The translations under genes were made by a program, and so were the position numbers. The notes beneath the pieces are model-generated. The model was given only the letters and a program-made list of their open reading frames with translations, did no database searches and was not told where the DNA came from. Positions 54,851-64,000 of a stretch of DNA of 64,000 nucleotides are shown piece by piece. How positions within the stretch are numbered: position 1 is the stretch's first letter; each line of letters begins with the position of its first letter. The stretch comes from Pseudeuparius sepicola (lineage: Eukaryota > Arthropoda > Insecta > Coleoptera > Anthribidae): the NCBI GenBank assembly GCA_963920635.1, contig OY987301.1:15170501-15234500 (forward strand), given 5' to 3'.

Positions 54851-55953
54851 CAGGGTGTCCCAGAATATGTGAACAATCTCCCGGATTTATACAGGGGACG
54901 TTAAAATAATATTACAAGTTCCTATAAAAAAATTCCCAGAGCCCCCCCCCCCCTCCCCCCTACGGAGATACAGGGTGTTGAAGTTCTTTTTTTAAATTAA
55001 ATTATGGCAATATCTCCCAAAATAATCAAGCTGCTGAACTGAAATTTGGCACTGCTGTGTTTTTGGCGATGGAGAATAAGCTGAAGGCATCAATTTTTAC
55101 GTATCTCACACTTGCACTATTTTTGGATCGTGTTATAGCTTGTAACTTTTTTGAGGTTATGTTTTTGGTCTTGCAGGTTCATCACCTTAGTACATCTTTT
55201 CATTCTGCAACAAAAATGTACTCTTGTCAAATCAACCGTTTGCGTTTAAATTGCCAAAACGTGCCCCAAAACACCTGTTGACTTCAAGCTTTGAAAAATA
55301 AAACTTTCTCCTACCGCTTTCAAATATTACAAATCAACTGTACATTAAAAATGAAGAAAAAAATACCAAATGGACATTGGACAAAACACCATTGGTTTTC
55401 TTGAAATAGAGTGTCCAAATTTTGTCAAATTCAATCCTTTCCATTTTGAAGGCGAATAATTTTTGGTACATTGTTCATAGGGATTTTTTTTCTCAGTTTA
55501 AATGGTACAGTCGGTCTGTAACGTTTGAAAGCGGTAGGTAAAGATTTTATGTTTTGAATGTTGAAGTTAACAGGTGTTTTGAGGAACGTTTTACCAATTT
55601 CAACGCAAACGGTTGATTTTATCGTTATGAAACAAGAGTACACTTTTGTTGCAAAATGAAAATGTGCACTAAAATGATGGACCTGCAAGACCAAAAACAT
55701 AACCTCAAAAAAGTTACGAGCTATAACACGATCCAAAAATAGTGGAAGTGGCGCCCTATGTGAGATACGTAAAAATTGATGCCTTCAGCTTATTCTCCAT
55801 AGCCTAAAACCCGGCAGTGTCCAATTTCAACTTCAACACCCTGTATCTCTGTAGGGGGGCCCTTTGGGATTTTTTTTTATAGGAACTTGTCATGTTATTT
55901 TAACGTCCCCTGTATAAATCCGGGAGATTGCCCACATATTCTGGGACATCCAG
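54851..55953. mobile_element. Palindromic TIR element (about 1.1 kb)
   Basis: Left tip CAGGGTGTCCCAGAATATGT and right tip ...ATATTCTGGGACATCCAG with TA outside. Arms pair over cccggatttatacaggggac, ttggcactgctgtgttttt and catcaatttttacgtatctc and their complements, almost to the centre near 55400. A fragment of the same family is at 44068-44410. Confidence 0.78.
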
Positions 55954-55974
55954 TATTATTATACTACATATTTG

Positions 55975-56108
55975 TAGGTACCTCGACACTGAAGTTCTTT
56001 TTATGACTCATGTGGTTCATGAAGTTCTTTTTATGACTCATGTGGTTTATTTATTATATACTAGGTAAATTCCAGTAATAAAAAGTGGAACTTCAGTGCC
56101 TTGGTACA
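55975..56108. repeat. Inverted repeat containing a tandem duplication
   Basis: ggtacctcgacactgaagtt pairs with aacttcagtgccttggtac. Within it gttctttttatgactcatgt occurs twice, 29 bp apart. It lies about 165 bp inside the AdoR intron from the exon 1 donor. Confidence 0.55.
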
Positions 56109-56272
56109 CAAATAACTAATCTTTTAACAACAAAACAAATGTTCGTAGGAACCCACGTCAGTTTTTTTTTTTACAAAAACCGAAATAGAATAGATGTTTT
56201 ATTAATTCTCAATGTACCGATCAGTGTACCGATCAAAAGCTAGAAATACTCAAAGCATCCAAAGTTCCTTAC

Positions 56273-56687
56273 CTAAAGCCGTCTTGGTGCTCACGTTCCT
56301 GCTGTACCCCATCGGGTGCAAGATCGCCCAGTACCTATCCACCGAAACCGCTACCAAGCAGAATATCGATATCGTACACAAAACGATCAACAGCGACACG
56401 GTGAACAGGCACAAGTGCAGGTTGTTGTTGGGCAGCCCTATGGCGGAGAGGATCGCGAACGGTATGCCCAGCAGCCCGACCAGCAGGTCCGCCGCCGCCA
56501 GCGACACAATGTAGTAGTTCGTCCTCCTCCTCAGCCTCCTCTCCTTTCTGAATACGAAGATGACGAGGGCGTTGCCGAACACCGCCAGCACGGCGACCAG
56601 GACCTCGCAGCTGGTGTAGAAAACGTTCAGCTCGTTCTGCTGGTAGCCGAACGGGGCCTGACTAACGTTGGGCGGAGAGGAATTCAT
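56273..56687 (-). CDS. AdoR: Adenosine receptor, first coding exon (N-terminus to IL2)
   Basis: This minus-strand exon encodes 138 residues plus one base of the next codon. The start MNSSPPNVSQ has an N-glycosylation motif (NVS). TM1 follows (VLVAVLAVFGNALVIFVF, with the class A GN), then TM2 (NYYIVSLAAADLLVGLLG, with the Asp), then TM3 ending SVDRYWAILHP, where DRY is the G-protein motif, and intracellular loop 2. The donor is TTAG/gtaagg (GT at 56272-56271). The family is Gs- or Gi-coupled plasma-membrane receptors for extracellular adenosine; which G protein is used cannot be read here. The Met at 56687 is the first ATG in this frame, shortly before TM1. The next coding exon is about 54 kb downstream. 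Confidence 0.92.
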
Positions 56688-56797
56688 CCTCGGGGAAGTT
56701 TGGAGTCCAGCCGTGGGGTTTACATGGTTGAGACGGTGGAGGTTCTCATCCGAAGTTCAGTTTTTGGTCGAGGTTGCGTCTGGCGTTCAACGGCATT
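56688..56797 (-). promoter_or_regulatory. Likely 5' UTR part of the AdoR first coding exon, with two uORFs
   Basis: A good acceptor (pyrimidine-rich stretch ending tatttcag, AG at 56799-56798) would begin the exon at 56797, so at least one non-coding exon probably lies further upstream. Between there and the start codon are two short upstream ORFs on the minus strand: 56796-56746 (16 codons, starting MPLNARRN) and 56749-56720 (9 codons). The second overlaps the stop of the first by the arrangement ATGA. Both end before the AdoR ATG, so they could damp translation. The splice site is a prediction, not proven. Confidence 0.45.
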
Positions 56798-57247
56798 CTG
56801 AAATAGAGAATGGGCTAGTCTGGTCATATAGAAAACTGCATGCAGGCGGATAATAGAAGTTTGATAGACTCCCCTGGCATATTTCATTTTTGCCAGTTCC
56901 TCTTAGTTTTTAAATAAAAAATAATCCAAAATTTTAAAAGATGGCGCTACATACAGTCTATATGCTGAAAGTCCTCTGTAGCCAAGTTCACACAATCTTC
57001 CTTGTTATTATTTGTGAATTGTCGATTTTTTACAAATCTAACCTAACTACTTATGGTTAGTATACTTCAAACTTCAAACATTTCAAACTGAAATAATTTT
57101 AATTTTGAGATTTTAGTTTTAACGTTATAATGAGTTTTTATTATTATCTATATCTATTAAAACCAAAAATGACTTGATTTATCAGCTTACCAAAATAATA
57201 AACCTATGTAATATTTATAATGTAGGTATAGGTAGGTAGGAAATATA
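56798..57247. other. Sequence upstream of the AdoR first coding exon
   Basis: Presumed intron or promoter DNA for AdoR (minus strand). AT-rich and no further exon recognised. Confidence 0.35.
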
Positions 57248-58348
57248 CAGGGTGTAACTAAACTGATGGTCAAAAATGAAACCACGTATCCTTGGAGTCA
57301 AAATAAGGGCACTTCTTCATATATTTTTTCTCCTACGGGCCATAATTTTTTTATACAGAGCGTAGAAGTTTGGAGAAAGAAAAATACACATATTTCTTAG
57401 TATTTATAGAAGTGTAGGAGATATTTTCTTCAAACTTGGCGTGTGACATGAGCAGATGAGCTGTCAAATTTATGATTGACATGAAGCTTCTGACTTTCTG
57501 AGGCTCCCAGTTGCGGAGATACAGGGTGTTAGTATACCCTGTATAATCGCATTTTTTTAATTTGTTTTGAGTGGTGTATAGAATGGTTAACAAAAAGTAT
57601 CTCTTAGTATTTTTTCATATTCGCACCCGTTTCTTAATTATTTTTAAAGAACGGCAACGCTGCAATGAACAATAGTCACTTTAAGAATAAATCTAGCAAT
57701 CTGTGGATGTCAATTAAACTTTATTTAACAAAATAAAAAAGCAAAAACGATAATAAAAGAAACGTATTACTATTAGAAAATTAAATTATTAAATGTTCGA
57801 AATGACCGCCGTCTCTTTCAATACACGCAACTATGCGTTTCCGCATGTTTTTTATTGCCATTGGCAAGTCCATAGCAAAAGTGCATATCAGTCAACTCTT
57901 CAAATGAAAATATAATTTTTCAAAATATTGATACTAAAGTGCAAAGTTGGCAGCAAAATGATTCAAATAATGCCAAGTTTAATTTACATCCACAGATTGT
58001 TAGATTTATTCTTAAAATGACTTGTTTATTGCAGCATTGGCGTTCTTTGAAAATAATTAAAAAACAGTTGAGAATATGAAAAAATACTAAGAGATACTTT
58101 TTGTTAACCATTGAATTCACCATTCAAAACAAATTAAAAAAATGCGATTATACAGGGTAAAGTTTGAAGAAAATATCTCGTATGCTTCTAGAGATGCTAA
58201 GAACTATGTGTATTTTTCTCTAAATTTCTACGCTCTTTATAAAAAAAAACTATGTCCCGTAGGAGAAAAAAATAGATGAAGAAGTGCCCTTATTTTGGCT
58301 CCAAGAATACGTGGTTTCATTTTTGACCATCAGTTCAGTTACACCCTA
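57248..58348. mobile_element. Palindromic TIR element (about 1.1 kb) upstream of AdoR
   Basis: Left tip CAGGGTGTAACTAAACTGAT and right tip ...TCAGTTCAGTTACACCCTA. Arms pair over tgaaaccacgtatccttgga, aagggcacttcttcatat and aaaaagtatctcttagtatt and complements. Non-autonomous, mariner-like ends. Confidence 0.77.
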
Positions 58349-59219
58349 TATAGAAAAGTCTATTATATGTATAAAATCTGATTGATTTAGATACCAGATA
58401 CTTCCAAGATTCCTCTGCTGAAGATGTTAGTGATTCGTGTTCTGTATTTTGTGCTGTTTGCTGTATCAAGCCAATAATGAATAGTGAATGCAAAATAAGT
58501 ACATTTTAATGTAAGTACTTATTTAAATACCAAACTATAATTGTATTGCAATATATTTTTTCCTACCCAGCTTGAAGAAAACAAAATGAATTGGGGAAAA
58601 TTCTTACAAGGTTCACGTATTCGCCTTCGATTAATAACCTGACGTTCTGCCCCATATTTTTTCACCAAAACTAGCATGCCAAAAAAAAAAGCATTTTAAA
58701 AGCCAAGAATTTATCGAGGAAGAACATAATGACGAGGACAACTACATAAATAGAGAGATCAAATATCATTGATACTTAGTATCATAGCAATAAATGTCTA
58801 TATTTACAAAACTTGTAAGCAAGAATATTTACTAGCTAATCTAATGTTAAAAATATATGAATTTACCCACCCTTGTACTTTCACTGTTACATTTTCTGGT
58901 GAAAATAGATCTAAATTGTTTATATAATATCAGTGCAACAGTCGCCATAATGGGAGGATTGTTGGAATAAGCTTTTTCAAAACTCTAATCCATACTTTCT
59001 GCAGCTTATTATTAAACTTCAAAAGGCCACTTTCACAAGCACTAAAAGGAAAATATGTTTTCAAATGAACAAAATATGTATACGGAAATACTGTGGGAAT
59101 TAAGTGCTTACCTACATTATTTATTTATAAAAGGTATTAATGGGTACCTAGGTACATACCCTCCAGGCCTTGGTATGTAATAACAACAGGGACACTTGAA
59201 GCAAGCAGTTTTATTTATA
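58349..59219. other. Non-coding DNA between palindromes
   Basis: AT-rich, no gene or repeat boundary recognised. Confidence 0.35.
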
Positions 59220-60399
59220 CAGGGTGAATCAGTTTTTTGTAGCAGGACTTTAACAGGTGATAGATCTTCAAAAAATAACGGCACTTTTTCGTATAAACTA
59301 TATCTTTCTAAGGCCTTAGAAAAAAGTTACAGGGTGTTAAAGTTGGAAAAAATATGCGGACTTTATTGAATATTTACCAAACTAGTTGAGATATTTAAGT
59401 CATATTTGGTATACATTAAAACGGCATGGGTTAGCATAAAACCTGTTAATATCGAACATCTTGCACAGCCAGTGACGGAGGAGTGGGTAATTGGTAAAAT
59501 TATTTTTAGAAAAAAAAATGAATCACCTTGTATTTTAATAAAAGGTATTGAATTTTTTATGTAGATTTTAATTGCAGACAAAAATGTCCTCTTGGTATTT
59601 GTTCGCATGTGTTGTAGTTTAATGGCAAATTTCATTTTTTTTTTATTATTTCCGTGTATTTCTGAAACATTATCTAAAAAATTTGCTCCATAAGTAACAC
59701 TTAAAGTAGAAAAAACCTGTTTCTTACTTTAAATAAAGTAACTTTTCCCAATAAACTAACGCATTCAAGGTTTTACTTTTCAAGATACAGCGCGTAACCT
59801 TAATTGCATCTTCTTTAAATATTTTAGATCCTGTAACTTCAAAAGTATAGCCTTAAATAGGTAAGTTTATTGGAAAAAGTTACTTTATTTAAAGTAGGAA
59901 ACACATTATTTCTACTTTAAGTGTTACTTATGGAGCAAATTTTTTAGCTAATTTTCAGAAATACCCCGAAATAATACAAAAAAATGAAATTTGCCATTAA
60001 ACTACAACACATGCGAACAAATACCAAGAGGACATTTTTGTATGCAATTAAAATCTACATAAAAAAATTCAATACCTTTTATTACAATACCAGGTGATTC
60101 ATTTTTTTTCTAAAAATATTTTTACCAATTACCCACTTCTCCGCCACTGGTTGTGCAAGATGTTCTATATTAACAGGTTTTATGTTAACCCGTGCCGTTA
60201 GAGCGTATACCAAATATGACTTAAATATCTCAACTAGTTTGGTAAATATTCAATAAAATCCACATATTTCTCACAATTTTAACACCCCGCAACTTTTTTA
60301 TAAGGCTTTAAAATAATACAGTTTATAGAAGAAAGTGCGGTTATTTTTTGAAGATCTATGACTTGTTAAAGTCCTGCTACAAAAAACTGATTCACCCTG
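59220..60399. mobile_element. Palindromic TIR element (about 1.2 kb)
   Basis: Left tip CAGGGTGAATCAGTTTTTTG and right tip CAAAAAACTGATTCACCCTG are perfect complements, TA outside. Arms are close to identical throughout: gtagcaggactttaacaggt, ggtaaatattcaataaa and ctttaaataaagtaactttt all recur mirrored. The best preserved of the set. Confidence 0.8.
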
Positions 60400-60494
60400 T
60401 AGAATCCAGTCTCATCCAGCAGATAGCAGGTAATCATACTTTAAGCTGTCATGTTGTCATATACTGTCAGCCCAAAAAATCACTATCCAATTAG

Positions 60495-60586
60495 GTACCC
60501 TGAAGTTGCCGCAGGGTTTTGAGACAGACCCATGGATATATTATGATGTCGGTAAGGAAGATTACTACTACCTTAAATATGTTAAG
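60495..60586 (+). pseudogene. Odorant-receptor-like exon fragment
   Basis: After a ccaattag acceptor and before AAG/gtattt, the frame reads TLKLPQGFETDPWIYYDVGK then EDYYYLKYVK. The Leu-Pro, Trp and final aromatic run resemble the end of receptor exon 2 (LPLSSWVPFDEQKHYF in OR-a). The exon is only 92 nt and no TM1-TM4 coding sequence precedes it, so it is a fragment or a chance match. Confidence 0.3.
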
Positions 60587-60599
60587 GTATTTTCAAATT

Positions 60600-62046
60600 T
60601 CTAAGATTGTGGATATTTATCTTGGACAAGGGGCCTCTTAGGGAACTAGATGACTGTAGTTCACCATTGCAAACGCATCAAATTAATTTTTAAAATTTAA
60701 TCGTACTAGCCCATGATCGATGCTTAGGTATCTTTAGATGCAGTGCGCTTTGGGTTATTGCAGGGTGTGCCATTAATGTGTTGACGGAGCCCAGCTCCTA
60801 GAGTTTTTAATTTGATATCAGGTTGTATGTTGTATAACCCTAGCGTGTCTAAAACCCGGATATCAAGTGCATGCAAAATGCATAAATCCACTGCTCTGGG
60901 CTCTATAGAGACTCGAGCACGCGAATTATTCGGGAGCCATAAAACCTGTAGAGTGCATTTCGTTTCCTAGTCCAAGGTCGAAAATAAACTACTTAAATGC
61001 TCGTAAGTCGTAAGGCCCCAATGAAGAGGGATCTTAAACTGTCCCTAGATAATCTCCTTAGGAAATATGACGTGACTACCGTTCACGTGGTTGTTTAATA
61101 GGTGTAATTTAGTTCTTGGAAATTATAACTATAAAAAGATGTACAAATATGATGAAGACTACTAAAAATTCGAACAGTCTAAGTGTCTATGCGTACAAAA
61201 TAAAAGATACTACGGGACATCGAGCGCATATTATTTGAGAAAACTTAATTTGGGGTTCTGAAAATCATAATAATGTGTATTTACTACAACAAGAACTATT
61301 GTTAAACAATATTATATTAATACGTTTCTAGCCATTGCTATATTATCCTATAGCTTATTCCTCTTCATTTTTGCATTGTACAGGATATTGCAATTGGGAT
61401 TTATTTTCTATTTCAGAATATTTTCGTTTTTTCTAGTTTACTAAGAGGTGTATGTTAAAGTGTACTTTTTAGATTAAAAAAATAAAAATATTTTTGTATG
61501 GGGGCAAGGTATTTATAAACTTTTCTGTGTCTAGTGTGACTTGTATAATTTTGTGTAATGTGTAATAATTTTATGTAGGTATTGATTTTCATCACATCAC
61601 AGTAAGCTTACAATACAAAAAAGGCAAATTGACACCATATGTATTTTTTAAAAAATCTAAAAAATAAAGCGTTGTAGCTAAAGGAATATGGGGATAGTTC
61701 ACTTACACCCTCGAATTATACTAAAAAAACTAAAATATTCTGGGATAATTACGGGTAATAAAATAAGTTATACTATACCGACCTACAATTTTACCAAAAT
61801 GCATTTATTTAATTTAAGTGGTTTTCGAGAAAATCTAGGAAAACTTGATTTTTACCCTTACATTTTCATAGGCTGTGTTATTTTTTGTGCAAAAATATAT
61901 TTTCGTATTCACTTTATACACTACATACAGTATTTCCCAAGATAAGTGAAAAAAGATGCAAAAGAAAAAAATTCTTATTAATTTTGTTACAATTTTATAA
62001 ATAATTGTTGTTGTTATTTATTAACATAAGGCAGTTATGGTTTATG
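60600..62046. other. Non-coding DNA, no gene recognised
   Basis: Mixed composition with a GC-richer part at 60690-61090. The 85-codon frame at 61688-61945 has no recognised domain. Confidence 0.35.
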
Positions 62047-63041
62047 GTATAAATGAAGTCACTTGGAACAGCATAAAAACGCTTTGCTTTGCTAGGCGGC
62101 GCGCGATAAAAAATTTATTGAAATGCTCTAAAAATAATGAAATAAACTGAAATAATTTAAACCAAAGCAAACCAATAATTTTGTTTCACACAAAACAACA
62201 CCACACAAAAATCTATACACAAAACCAAAATCCGTATAATAAAGCGCAATTCTTATTTCCGTGCACGGCACTGGTTATATTGGCCTAACTGGCCTACGTC
62301 GACACCTGCTCCGTGGATCTCCGAAACGCCGACCAATCAAATCGCTACGCTCGCTTTCTTATTGGCTGCCTCCTTGACTAGGTCGACGTCGACCGCATAA
62401 AAACCTTTTAATTTTCTACGAGTGATTTCTGCTGATAAGTCTGGTATTTTTACCAGTATCAGAGCGTGGTAAATGCTATGAAATAGATCGCGCCCCGTCT
62501 ATCACTGCTCACTTATATTTTACCAGGGTAGCTCGAGAAAAGGCGCCTCTGCAATAAAATACGAGACAAAAAACATTTTTAAACATATTAAACGGAACCT
62601 GGTATTAGTAGTAAAAGAAGACGAAGGAGACAGAGAAGATAGATATTGTACTAAAAACAAGCGACTGCATGCTCGCCTAATACAATATCACCAATACGTG
62701 CATGGGTTACACTGTTCGACGGCTGTTCATTGTTCATTTGTGCAGCGAAATGCGGTGGATAGCCGTGCCATAATTTCATAGATCTTAGGACATACGATCT
62801 ACTTGCGTAAATAGTTATAATCCATATGGCTTTTTAGAGACCTTTTGTCAATATTATATGGTGTATTAACCTTTACCTTGTGTTTGACGTCAACCTTAAA
62901 AAATCCTTAAAAGTGAAATATTATGTTGCTTGCAGAATATGTATATTTTTGAAAACTGCGTGACGCTTTTGTCCTATATTCTTTTTGTGACGCCAATTAG
63001 AGTTTTTTTATGCTGTTTCAAGTGACTTTAGAAATACTATA
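62047..63041. mobile_element. TIR element family 'TATAGTATTTCTAAAG', copy C (longest)
   Basis: Left end aaatgaagtcacttggaaca and right end GTGACTTTAGAAATACTATA. It contains the segment with ccacaaaaatctatac, tccgtggatctccgaaacgc and gtcgacgtcgac that is mirrored in copy A but missing in copy B. The core beyond it (gcataaaaacc onward) matches copy B. About 995 bp, non-coding. Confidence 0.75.
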
Positions 63042-64000
63042 CCTACGTACTAAAATCAGATACCACTTTTGTAATCAGAAAAACCGACATAACATTTTTC
63101 AATAAATCAAAAACGAAATGTCCAATTATTTTTCTTTAAGCAGCTTCTGAAAGTTTATGCCCGACCCAAACTTACATCTAGATAATTGATCCTATATATT
63201 ATCAAAACGAAAAAGTTCTGACATGCCCAAATATAATCTATCACTTTTTTCTTATTTTCCAGATTTGTAGGTTGCCAACGTCAACTCTCGAAATAATGGA
63301 CTGCGAAAAACAAGAAACAATAAAACCACCACTAAGTAGATCTGATTTATTGCAATGTTTTTAGCATTAGACCCCGTAAATTGCGGCCGACCAAATGGCC
63401 TAATAAAATTCTTATAACACCGCCAAGACTCGTCGCCGGTGGCGGCGGCCCGTGATGGACGGTCATTTTCTCGATTTAGGACATAATACCCCATTAACAA
63501 GTTGACGAGGTAATGACGGTGGCCTTTTGTATAGGCCAGAGCGGCGAATATTATTCAATGGCTGCTCCCGGAGACACTCATCAGTTATATTAGAATGCAA
63601 ACAACGTGTCGTGTCATCGATTTAATTGTGCGGAATTGACCTGGCGATACGCAGACAGTGCGAATTTATTAATGGACAACGGAATATTAAATGGAAAGAC
63701 CATGCCTGGCCTGGAAACGCAAAAACAAACCCCCGGGTTCGGTCGCACTATTTTTTCGACTACCGTATTTTTCATTAGAATATTTCAGTCAACGTTTAAA
63801 CCAGGGACTCTTTAAAATAAGGGGACCCAGCATGTCACAGTCTATCATATAGGAAAAGTGAAGCCTTGTTTTCTGTATATCTCCAAGGAGACCACATAAG
63901 TGGGCTGGTACAAGGTTATGTTATATATGTCAGTGTCCAACTGCCATCAAGTTTTATGTGACATGCCAGTATCATAGATTCCAAAGGAGGCAAAATATTT
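63042..64000. other. Right edge, no gene recognised
   Basis: The part at 63360-63600 is richer in GC and non-repetitive. It could contain an upstream AdoR exon or promoter on the minus strand, but no exon can be supported. Confidence 0.3.

Larger units (their letters stand above)
1879..56272 (-). other. Giant first coding intron of AdoR hosting antisense genes
   Basis: The interval between the matched donor at 56272 and acceptor at 1879 is 54,394 bp. It contains a complete beta-tubulin gene, three odorant receptor genes, a LINE fragment and many palindromic elements. All recognisable protein-coding genes in it are on the plus strand, antisense to AdoR. The intron is inferred from matching splice phases and from continuous receptor topology (TM1-3, TM4-5, TM6), not from a transcript. 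Confidence 0.8.

Noticed and set aside
56316..56801. Long plus-strand open frame of 161 codons
   Set aside because: It is antisense to the AdoR first exon. Its Arg- and Gln-rich translation is a by-product of the GC-rich receptor coding sequence.
63252..63500. Minus-strand frame near the right edge
   Set aside because: Half is low-complexity hydrophobic and half GC-rich, with no motif. It could only be supported by transcript data.

Overview
The window is AT-rich eukaryotic DNA from an insect. Evidence: spliced genes with GT-AG introns, an insect-type adenosine receptor, a tandem array of seven-transmembrane insect odorant receptors, and a dense load of arthropod-type transposons. A beetle is my best guess, but that is inference only. 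There is no operon, CRISPR or bacterial signal.

Framework: one adenosine-receptor gene on the minus strand spans almost the whole window. Its first coding exon is at 56273-56687, its second at 1667-1878, and a third runs off the left edge at 1-180. Splice phases agree at both junctions (1/2 and 0/0). The first coding intron is therefore about 54.4 kb (1879-56272).

Nested genes: everything recognisable inside that intron lies on the opposite (plus) strand. From left to right these are a seven-exon divergent beta-tubulin (11046-19982, 448 aa), a 5'-truncated non-LTR retrotransposon (about 26030-28915), and three tandem seven-exon odorant receptors. The receptors are OR-a at 32268-39416 (intact, 408 aa), OR-b at 39724-43771 (one frameshift in exon 2) and OR-c at 46726-50776 (intact, about 414-416 aa). 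Decayed receptor pieces lie at about 44.8 kb and possibly 60.5 kb.

Mobile DNA: (1) about ten long near-perfect palindromes of 0.7-1.3 kb with TA-flanked CAGGGTG- or CAGTG-type tips; (2) three internally deleted P-like elements that keep a THAP-finger first exon, plus a 24-bp palindrome that looks like a P-type excision footprint; (3) a 1.5-kb head-to-head pair of Penelope-like 3' ends with a GIY-YIG coding remnant; (4) an inverted pair carrying hammerhead-ribozyme-like cores; (5) a TIR element carrying a PHD-finger fragment and many GGGCGATATTTC-type boxes; (6) a three-copy TIR family at 2.0, 32.4 and 62.0 kb; (7) inverted arrays of about 21-nt repeats resembling Foldback elements. Several are nested inside one another, most clearly in intron 2 of OR-a, which is almost entirely transposon.

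The strongest items for a second look are the gene-rich antisense intron, the P-like footprint with its TSDs and an empty paralogous site in the same window, the ribozyme-like inverted pair, and the divergent nucleotide-pocket and M-loop residues of the nested beta-tubulin.
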